Origin: an uncultured Saprospiraceae bacterium
Lineage (GTDB): Bacteria > Bacteroidota > Bacteroidia > Chitinophagales > Saprospiraceae
Reading direction: 5' to 3'
Assembly: GCA_937959095.1 (NCBI GenBank)
Contig: CALGLY010000786.1
Location: 1 to 12,208 of the forward strand
Length of the DNA: 12,208 bases
In this document: positions 6,786 to 12,208 of the stretch, one piece after another
Position numbering within the stretch: the stretch's first letter is position 1
Layout: every line of letters begins with the position of its first letter
Position numbers and translations under genes: made by a program
Notes under the pieces: model-generated
What the model was told of the DNA's origin: nothing
Seen by the model: only the letters and a program-made list of their open reading frames with translations
Databases searched by the model: none

Positions 6786-8336
6786 CTACTCTTTCACCAC
6801 TTCAAAAATCCGTCCATTATCTTCATCCGTCAGTAAGTAGAGTTTACCATCGGGACTCATTGTTGCTTTTCGTAGTCGGACATGTTCATCGGTGAAGAGT
6901 TCTTCTACCGCTTTTACTACTGTACCATCGAGGGTGATCCGCCAAAGACTTCCTCTTGATAAGCCTGGCACAATGAGATTGCCATACCATTCTGGAAATT
7001 CCGTACCCGTATAAAAAGCCAAGCCTGTTGGTGCGACGGTTTGTTTCCAGTAATGCAGAGGATCGGTGAACACCGCATTCGGTACATCGGCTGCTTTATA
7101 ATCCTTCGAGCGATAGCCGCCTGTGGTGACATTTGGCCAACCATAATTCGTACCTGCTTCTAGCAGATTGAGTTCGTCTCCTTGATTGGTGCCATGTTCA
7201 CTGAACCAAATCTTGTTGGTGTGTGGCTCTACTGTAATGCCTTGCGCGGCACGAATGCCAAGCGCGTAAATGCCTTTTACAGCTCCTGCTCCAAAGTCAG
7301 GATTATCACTAGGAATGCTCCCATCGGGATTGATGCGGTAGATTTTTCCGCGTGCATCCGTAAGGTCTTGCGCGATGCCTAAGCCTTCTTTTAGGTGTTC
7401 ATAAAATAAGCGTTCGCCAACGGTGATGTATAATTTTCCATCCTCCCCAAAAGTTATGCCGCCGCCAAAGTGAAACAAGCCTGGCACATAAGGACCAGGA
7501 TTGAGTAGGGTTTTAATATCTTGAAGCTGATTATTTTCTAAACTTGCTCGAATGACTTTCAGGGCATATTTATCGCCTTTTTGGGCGACATAGGAAATAT
7601 AAATAGTTCGATTCTCCGAGAAATCAGGGTCGAGTAGGACTTCTAGAATGCCTGCATTCCAGCGCACCATTCGCCCGTCTGCACCTTTCGGATACGTACC
7701 ATCGGGGTATTTACTGACATCTAGCTGTAAGGTCGTGAATAAATCGTCAGGAAAACCGCCAATTACTTGTTTCTCTTTGCTTGCCAAATTCACAAGCAAC
7801 AAATCGCCATCTTTTTCTGCTACTATGGCTTCTTCTGCACTGATAAAATCCATGCTCCAGGGATGTTTCAAGCCATCCATAATGACTTTTCGCTGCGGAA
7901 TACCTTCCACATTTTGCAAGGGGTAGCGCGTGGCGGTTTTGCTCACGATTTTCCATTCTTCTTCCATTTTTTGGAGTATAAGCACGTCTATGAAGCGCGC
8001 ATTGATACTATGAATTATGATTTCAATTTCTGCCCAAGCAATATCATTATAAACTTTTGTTTTAAGCAATTTTGCATAGCGTCCATTGAATTCACCTGCT
8101 TCTCGCTTGATGAATAGTTCGGCATAAGCATCGGGAGTCATAGGCCAAGGCTTGCCATTTTTGGTGAGGTAAAGCATCGCATTCTCGGTAAAGGCACGCT
8201 TGATTTGTTCGGGATAATTGTAGGATGTTCCGACCATATAATCGTTAAGCGGAATCTTTACTTTTTCTGCGTCGGACTGACTTTTTGCATTGAAGGAAAG
8301 GAATGCAATACAAACAATAAGGATGATTCTATTCAT
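6786..8336 (-). CDS. Secreted PQQ-dependent sugar dehydrogenase (GSDH family) with N-terminal NTF2/lumazine-binding-like domain
   Basis: A 516-residue protein with a signal peptide ending near NAKSQ (residues 16-20). Residues 22-140 resemble the NTF2-like putative lumazine-binding domain (YNYPEQIKRAFTENAMLYL, then IDVLILQKMEEEWKIVSK). Residues 150-515 form the six-bladed propeller of soluble glucose/sorbosone dehydrogenases, which oxidise aldoses with PQQ and calcium in the periplasm. Visible family motifs are HPWSMDF (from H158), HFGGGITFGEDGKLYITVG (H289 is the likely catalytic base position), LGIRAAQGITVEP (the usual Asn after Arg is Ala), WFSEHGTNQGDELNLLEAG and PTGLAFYTG. Family propellers are about 350-450 residues, so the extra length is the N-terminal domain. 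ATG at 8336 gives a clean signal peptide. It is divergent from the serine hydrolase; the 8361-8448 inverted repeat begins 24 bases upstream of the start. The real substrate is unknown. Confidence 0.88.
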   Translation of the reverse strand: MNRIILIVCIAFLSFNAKSQSDAEKVKIPLNDYMVGTSYNYPEQIKRAFTENAMLYLTKNGKPWPMTPDAYAELFIKREAGEFNGRYAKLLKTKVYNDIAWAEIEIIIHSINARFIDVLILQKMEEEWKIVSKTATRYPLQNVEGIPQRKVIMDGLKHPWSMDFISAEEAIVAEKDGDLLLVNLASKEKQVIGGFPDDLFTTLQLDVSKYPDGTYPKGADGRMVRWNAGILEVLLDPDFSENRTIYISYVAQKGDKYALKVIRASLENNQLQDIKTLLNPGPYVPGLFHFGGGITFGEDGKLYITVGERLFYEHLKEGLGIAQDLTDARGKIYRINPDGSIPSDNPDFGAGAVKGIYALGIRAAQGITVEPHTNKIWFSEHGTNQGDELNLLEAGTNYGWPNVTTGGYRSKDYKAADVPNAVFTDPLHYWKQTVAPTGLAFYTGTEFPEWYGNLIVPGLSRGSLWRITLDGTVVKAVEELFTDEHVRLRKATMSPDGKLYLLTDEDNGRIFEVVKE

Positions 8337-8360
8337 GACTTGAGTTTATTGATTCTCTAT

Positions 8361-8448
8361 CAATTTTGGTGAGCAAGTGGAATTTTCAAAAAAGTTCGAC
8401 CGTTACACTACCTCATTTTGTGAAAAATCCACTTGCTCACCAAAATTG
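8361..8448. repeat. Long inverted repeat in a divergent intergenic region
   Basis: Two 28-bp arms (8361-8388 and 8421-8448) match with a single mismatch; the first 20 bp (CAATTTTGGTGAGCAAGTGG) are perfect. The 32-nt spacer is AT-rich at its edges. The element lies 24 bp upstream of the dehydrogenase start and about 300 bp upstream of the hydrolase start, with no gene ending here, so transcription termination is not an obvious role. It could be a dyad operator, a 5'-leader structure or a small mobile repeat. Confidence 0.75.
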
Positions 8449-8536
8449 TCCAAGAACGAAATTTTCAACAAGACTAGGGGAAATTCCTTTTTTTTGCCAG
8501 AAAACAGGGTCAGAATCAGTCCTGAACTATAGTTCG

Positions 8537-8604
8537 CTACTCTTTTTGCGGTACTTTCTGGTTTTGAGTAAACTGATTTAGGGTGTGTAGTCTTGCTGTT
8601 TTTT
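8537..8604 (-). pseudogene. Relic: 3' end of an AraC-family regulator gene (frameshifted)
   Basis: Read on the minus strand, 8540-8578 encodes NQFTQNQKVPQKE followed by a TAG stop at 8537-8539. After a frame slip (two extra bases, or one missing, at 8579-8580), 8581-8604 encodes KKQQDYTP. Joined, these 21 residues align without further gaps to the last 21 residues of the intact AraC-type regulator at 10806 (KKQKGCTPNQFAQQQKILQKE), with 14 identities. The DNA match includes an identical run GCTACTCTTTTTGC across the stop. Similarity ends abruptly at about 8604, so only the tail of a former gene remains. The neighbouring stretch 8449-8536 shows nothing I recognise. Confidence 0.75.
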
Positions 8605-8645
8605 ATTTTCATTCTGTCCGAGTACTCAAGTAGCACATGGCATTA

Positions 8646-8675
8646 TTTGTGGAATAAAGCCAAGATTTACATTTC
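8646..8675 (+). promoter_or_regulatory. Possible Bacteroidota-type promoter for the serine hydrolase
   Basis: TTTG (8646-8649) is followed after 18 bp by TACATTTC (8668-8675), one base from the Bacteroidota -7 consensus TAnnTTTG. Transcription would start near 8682, giving a leader of about 65 bases before ATG 8748. It lies just outside the AraC relic. Short AT-rich matches occur by chance, so this is tentative. Confidence 0.35.
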
Positions 8676-8747
8676 GTTTACATCATTTTACGTGCGATAA
8701 GAGACTTTGTGAGAAGCTTTAGCGTAGGTTTGAAAAAAACACAGATT

Positions 8748-10760
8748 ATGAAAAGTACTGCTCTATTTTTGGGCTTCTTTTTCTGGCTTCTTCTGCTTGC
8801 AAGTACCTCCCCATGTTTTGGGCAGATAACACCAAGCGCAGATAACAACAAAGCGGATAAAATACATGAATTAGTAAGTGCTTATGCAGCTTATGGAAAA
8901 TTTAATGGCGCAATACTTGTCGCAGAAAAAGGGGAAATCCTCTACAAAAAAGGCTTTGGTTTTGCGAATATGGAATGGAATATTCCAAATGAAACAGATA
9001 CTAGATTTCGATTAGCCTCTGTCAGTAAGCAATTCAGTGCCATGCTGATTATGCAATTGGTGGGGGAAAACAAGCTAGCCTTAGACCTTCCAATTTCTAC
9101 TTACTTACCAGAATATCCGAAAGAAAAAGCAGATAAAATAACGATTCATCATTTACTTACACACACCTCTGGAACGCCTAGTTATACTTCTTTCCCAAAC
9201 TATCAAGAGCTGATGCTTAAGTCCATGCAACCTGATGAACTCCTTCAGGTTTTCGCAGATTCTACCCTTCTATTCGAGCCGGGCGAACGCTTTAGTTACA
9301 GCAATTCGGGTTATGCGCTGTTGGGTGCTATCTTAGAGAAAATAACTAAAAAATCCTATAAGGAAGTCTTACAAGAAAAAATTCTGAACCCACTTGGCAT
9401 GACGCACACGGGCTTTGAAAACAGCAACGCAATCATAAAAAACCGAGCAATGGGTTATTACAAGATGGGAAGCAAGTTTACGCCAGCCAATTACATTGAT
9501 ATGTCTATTGCTTATGCTGCAGGCGGATTGTATTCGAGCGTAGAAGATATGTATCGTTGGGATCAGGCTTTATACACAGAAAAATTGCTGCCCCAAAAGT
9601 ACCTAGACCTAATTTTTAGCAAACATATAGCTGCTTGGGGACAGCATTACGGTTATGGTTGGCTTGTGGGCGATAGTTATATCGGAAATACGAAAAAAAT
9701 CATACAAACAATCGAACATGATGGTGTTATTAATGGCTTCAATTCACTCATTTTTCGTATTCCCTCGGAGCGTTCTTCTATCATTCTTCTGAACAATACG
9801 GGCGGGGCATTACTGTATGAAATGAGTCAGGCGATTAGTGGTATTTTGTATGACAAATCTTATGATTTTCCTAAAAAATCTATCGCCTATGATTTATTGA
9901 AAACTATAAAGCAAGAGGGGATAGCTGTGGGACTTTCATTTTACGAAAGTATCAAAGACGATGATGATTATAATCTCGACGAACGAGAGATGAACGATGC
10001 AGCTTACGAATTTTTGCAAGCGAATGAATTGGAAAAAGGAATTGCTATTTTAAAACTAAACCTAGCAGCATTTCCCAATGCTTTTAATGTTTATGATAGT
10101 TACGGAGAAGCACTTATGATGCTTGGAGATACCACTAATGCTATCAAAAAGTATAAAAAATCCATAACTTTAAATCCGAAAAATGAAAATGGCATAGAGA
10201 TGCTAAAAAAGCTTGGTGTAGAAATTGATAGGACGAGTTTATATTTGTTGAAAACAGAGGGCAATTGGAAGAAGGAAATATTCACTTTCCCTTTAAAATT
10301 TGCGCCAGCAATAGCATATAAAGGGATTGAGGAAGCTCATTTTCCAAACGGTTGGAGAAATATAGACAGTCCTGAGTTTTGGTCTTATACTTTCGCATGG
10401 AACATCAATTTGGATAGAGAGTTATCAGTAGCAGAGCTGGAGACGAATCTACAATCATACTTTGATGGATTGGCGAAGGTGGTAAACAAGAATAAAGACT
10501 TTGTGCCGCCTAGCTCAATTGCTAAAATTTACAAAAAAGATGACAACAATGGCGTTCCGACCTTTGCAGGCACTATCAAAATATTCGATGCTTTTGTTAC
10601 CAATGAACCTATGGAATTGAAGGTATGGGTTGAAAAACATTTCTGTGAAGAAAAAAAGCAATCTATTCTTGTCTTTAAGTTTTCTCCAAAAGATTTTGAA
10701 CATGAGATATGGCGCACTTTGGATGCTATAAAACTACGGGAGAATAAATGCGAAAAATAG
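8748..10760 (+). CDS. Secreted serine hydrolase (class C beta-lactamase/PBP fold) with TPR-like segment and extra C-terminal domain
   Basis: A 670-residue exported protein. The signal peptide is residues 1-26 (ends CFGQ). Residues about 38-375 form a beta-lactamase-related serine hydrolase with SVSK (nucleophile Ser91, Lys94), YSN (Tyr184-Asn186) and HDG (324-326), the HxG form of the KTG box. These enzymes include D-Ala-D-Ala peptidases and esterases, and the substrate cannot be told from sequence. Residues about 426-490 hold TPR-like helices (GIAILKLNLAAFPNAFNVY, then GEALMMLGDTTNAIKKYKKS). From residue 505 an extra domain begins (FTFPLKFAPAIAYKGIEEAHF, FWSYTFAW), which I recall as free-standing secreted proteins in Bacteroidota; its fusion here is notable. 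I prefer ATG 8748 over an in-frame GTG at 8709, because it starts directly at the signal peptide after an A-rich leader. It converges on the AraC-type gene across 45 bp with no clear terminator. Confidence 0.9.
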   Translation: MKSTALFLGFFFWLLLLASTSPCFGQITPSADNNKADKIHELVSAYAAYGKFNGAILVAEKGEILYKKGFGFANMEWNIPNETDTRFRLASVSKQFSAMLIMQLVGENKLALDLPISTYLPEYPKEKADKITIHHLLTHTSGTPSYTSFPNYQELMLKSMQPDELLQVFADSTLLFEPGERFSYSNSGYALLGAILEKITKKSYKEVLQEKILNPLGMTHTGFENSNAIIKNRAMGYYKMGSKFTPANYIDMSIAYAAGGLYSSVEDMYRWDQALYTEKLLPQKYLDLIFSKHIAAWGQHYGYGWLVGDSYIGNTKKIIQTIEHDGVINGFNSLIFRIPSERSSIILLNNTGGALLYEMSQAISGILYDKSYDFPKKSIAYDLLKTIKQEGIAVGLSFYESIKDDDDYNLDEREMNDAAYEFLQANELEKGIAILKLNLAAFPNAFNVYDSYGEALMMLGDTTNAIKKYKKSITLNPKNENGIEMLKKLGVEIDRTSLYLLKTEGNWKKEIFTFPLKFAPAIAYKGIEEAHFPNGWRNIDSPEFWSYTFAWNINLDRELSVAELETNLQSYFDGLAKVVNKNKDFVPPSSIAKIYKKDDNNGVPTFAGTIKIFDAFVTNEPMELKVWVEKHFCEEKKQSILVFKFSPKDFEHEIWRTLDAIKLRENKCEK

Positions 10761-10805
10761 CTTTTCTGTCGTTTTTGGAGGGTGAATGAATTGAACCTAA
10801 ATCTG

Positions 10806-11873
10806 CTACTCTTTTTGCAGTATTTTTTGCTGTTGTGCAAACTGATTCGGAGTGCAGCCCTTTTGTTTTTTAAAAGTCGCGAAGAAATTCGACTTCGAGC
10901 GGAAGCCTACTTCATAGCCAATTCCTTCTAGGGTAAATTGGTGTTCGCTGGTCAATAATTCACAAGCGGCTTGTACGCGGTATTCATTCACAAAATTGGT
11001 GAAGGTTTTACCCAAATTGTCATTTAGGTATTGCGATAGCAAGTGTGGACTAATTTGTAAGGCATCGGCTACTTGTGGTAGTTTTAAATCTGATTTTCTA
11101 TACCAAGCTTGTTGCTGCATTAATTCGTGAAGCCCGTTCTCAATTTCGGTTGCTTGCTGATTTGCGATTTTTTTGTTTTGGTACGCTTGTTTTGTGCCTT
11201 GCAAAATGATTTTTCGTTGCGGATGAAATAGCAAAAACAAAGCCAGCACATAAAATATAAGAGAAAACGTAATCGACCCAAAAATATAGTTAGGAAAACC
11301 AACATGCAAGACCGAATTGAAGATTAGGCAGATAAGTAAATTTGTGAAAAACACGACGAGTAGCCACTTTTCTAATACGGTCGATTGCTTAGGGCTAACG
11401 AAAAACTTGTAGATAGTATCCTTTAGTTTTATGCCCGTAAGGATGATATAAATACTCCAAATTAAATAAATACTTTGTACGAAGAATGTATTCCATAGGT
11501 CAGAATGATTTCGATAAGGAAATACTAGCCCAACAGAAACTGCCAAAATACCCAAGCCCCAAAGCTGCCATCGTTCCTGCCGCTTGAGAGCAGTTCTTTG
11601 TTCCAAACTCGTTTGCACATAAAACAGCAATAATGCTCCGATAAACAGACAAGCTGTGAGTCCAATTTGTAGGATATCTTTTGAGAGGCCCTGCATAAAG
11701 TGATAGAAAATAGATTTTCCTATACGAATACTTAGCATCAAGATAAGCAATCCAAATAACTGATTTTGGAGGCGTTTGGGTTTCACGAAAAATAAAAAAT
11801 AGATGCTCATCAATGCACCATTGAATACACCTAAACCACCAGAAAAGAATAGTAATTGATTTGTTATCTCCAT
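10806..11873 (-). CDS. Membrane-anchored AraC-family transcriptional regulator
   Basis: A 355-residue regulator. Seven hydrophobic helices occupy about residues 6-30, 38-58, 67-88, 101-119, 130-148, 170-190 and 196-217. A charged linker follows, then an AraC-type double helix-turn-helix (about 260-345). The first helix pair includes KLPQVADALQISPHLLSQYL and the second GIGYEVGFRSKSNFFATFKK (G323 onward), followed by the closing TPNQF. Such proteins are thought to sense a signal at the inner membrane and act on nearby promoters. The ATG at 11873 is chosen over an upstream in-frame ATG at 11942 because a good promoter lies between them and the first TM helix starts directly after it. The gene converges on the serine hydrolase, which may be a target (inference from position only). 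Its last codons match the relic at 8537-8604. Confidence 0.9.
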   Translation of the reverse strand: MEITNQLLFFSGGLGVFNGALMSIYFLFFVKPKRLQNQLFGLLILMLSIRIGKSIFYHFMQGLSKDILQIGLTACLFIGALLLFYVQTSLEQRTALKRQERWQLWGLGILAVSVGLVFPYRNHSDLWNTFFVQSIYLIWSIYIILTGIKLKDTIYKFFVSPKQSTVLEKWLLVVFFTNLLICLIFNSVLHVGFPNYIFGSITFSLIFYVLALFLLFHPQRKIILQGTKQAYQNKKIANQQATEIENGLHELMQQQAWYRKSDLKLPQVADALQISPHLLSQYLNDNLGKTFTNFVNEYRVQAACELLTSEHQFTLEGIGYEVGFRSKSNFFATFKKQKGCTPNQFAQQQKILQKE

Positions 11874-11895
11874 GCTGGATATGTACTTTTTTATG

Positions 11896-11925
11896 CAAAG
11901 GTATTGCTTATTCGTATTATTCAAT
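11896..11925 (-). promoter_or_regulatory. Bacteroidota-type promoter for the AraC-family gene
   Basis: On the minus strand, ATTG (11925-11922) is followed after 18 bp by TACCTTTG (11903-11896), an exact TAnnTTTG -7 box. The predicted start of transcription near 11889 leaves a leader of about 16 bases before ATG 11873. It would place the longer reading start at 11942 upstream of the promoter, which supports the shorter protein. Confidence 0.5.
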
Positions 11926-11942
11926 AAAATACTACGCATCAC

Positions 11943-12147
11943 TGTGAGTATTACACTCCCGTCTACACATCCTACCGAACTCCGCTTCCGCTGTGTGACA
12001 GGAGAAATTTATACTGACTTCGATATAGATTTAGATGATAGTAGCTCGGCTTATAGCAAGAAATTAAGCACTTCTATCAATGGTGGTGGTAGCAAACGCT
12101 TGTCCTTGGAAACGGTGAGTGGCGATATCTTTTTTAGGACAAGTTAG
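11943..12147 (+). pseudogene. Truncated DUF4097-like (putative adhesin) C-terminal fragment
   Basis: The frame ending in TAG at 12145-12147 encodes about 67 residues: VSITLPSTHPTELRFRCVTG, EIYTDFDIDL, a short charged stretch, KLSTSINGGG, and LSLETVSGDIFFRTS. The repeated SG-x-I-x-x-D and NGGG patterns with alternating beta strands match the end of DUF4097 beta-helix proteins, which are usually several hundred residues long and exported. Upstream the homology stops at about 11943, where the AraC-family promoter and gene lie on the other strand, and no start or signal peptide is present. The only in-frame ATGs nearby give an unrelated N-terminus. I read it as the leftover 3' end of a deleted gene. 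Bases 12148-12208 show nothing I recognise. Confidence 0.6.
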
Positions 12148-12208
12148 TGTTGTTTATAGGTTGATGCATTAGCCATCTTTTCGAGAAATTAGTTATTGTT
12201 CTGTTTCA

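Noticed and set aside
8403..8636. Minus-strand 77-residue open frame
   Set aside because: It runs through the inverted repeat and reads the AraC relic out of frame over part of its length; not a real gene.
8709..8747. GTG-start extension of the serine hydrolase
   Set aside because: It would place 13 polar residues before the signal peptide; ATG 8748 fits the signal peptide and leader.
10761..10805. Terminator between the hydrolase and the regulator
   Set aside because: No convincing stem-loop with a T-run is visible in these 45 bases.
11874..11942. N-terminal extension of the AraC-family protein
   Set aside because: An exact TAnnTTTG promoter box lies within it, and the added residues have no family similarity.
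11872..11942. Treating the DUF4097-like frame as a full small gene starting at ATG 11872
   Set aside because: The first about 22 residues overlap the regulator's start and promoter on the other strand and do not resemble a signal peptide plus DUF4097 start.

Overview
The window looks like a chromosomal segment of a Bacteroidota bacterium (Cytophagales- or Saprospirales-like, inferred from protein style only). The evidence is a two-half FtsX/MacB-type permease with typical Bacteroidota wording, secreted proteins whose signal peptides end in Gln at or near the predicted cleavage site, A-rich leaders instead of Shine-Dalgarno sequences before most starts, promoter-like TTTG / TAnnTTTG boxes, and a membrane-anchored AraC regulator. 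No tRNA, rRNA, CRISPR array, transposase or phage gene is visible.

Layout. 1-1308 is the 3' part of an ABC-transporter permease gene, closed by a strong hairpin terminator (1370-1420). 1553-4642 is the most striking gene: a 1029-residue Roco protein (leucine-rich repeats, Roc GTPase, COR domain, cysteine cluster, coiled coil and an unassigned C-terminal segment). Its LRRs are encoded by nine 66-bp tandem repeats that remain very similar at DNA level. It converges on three minus-strand genes: a Nudix-like lipoprotein (4907-5473), a secreted YD-like repeat protein (5653-6651) and a secreted PQQ-type sugar dehydrogenase with an NTF2-like N-terminal domain (6786-8336). Divergent from these is a 670-residue secreted serine hydrolase (8748-10760), which carries TPR-like repeats and an extra C-terminal domain. 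It converges on a seven-TM AraC-type regulator (10806-11873). The right end holds a truncated DUF4097-like fragment.

The intergenic DNA is unusual. Nearly every gap carries a long inverted repeat, and the arms are different in each: 1370-1420, a cluster at 4653-4884, 5500-5634, 6706-6770 and 8361-8448. Several are larger and more elaborate than simple terminators, and one sits in a divergent promoter region. Two gene relics are present: the frameshifted 3' end of a second AraC-type gene (8537-8604), closely similar to the end of the intact regulator at 10806, and the DUF4097 tail (about 11943-12147). Together they suggest past duplication and deletion around the hydrolase/regulator pair.

The genes do not form one obvious pathway. 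Most products act at or outside the inner membrane (permease, lipoprotein, secreted enzymes, membrane-bound regulator). The Roco protein is the only clearly cytoplasmic signalling candidate and the best lead for an undescribed system.
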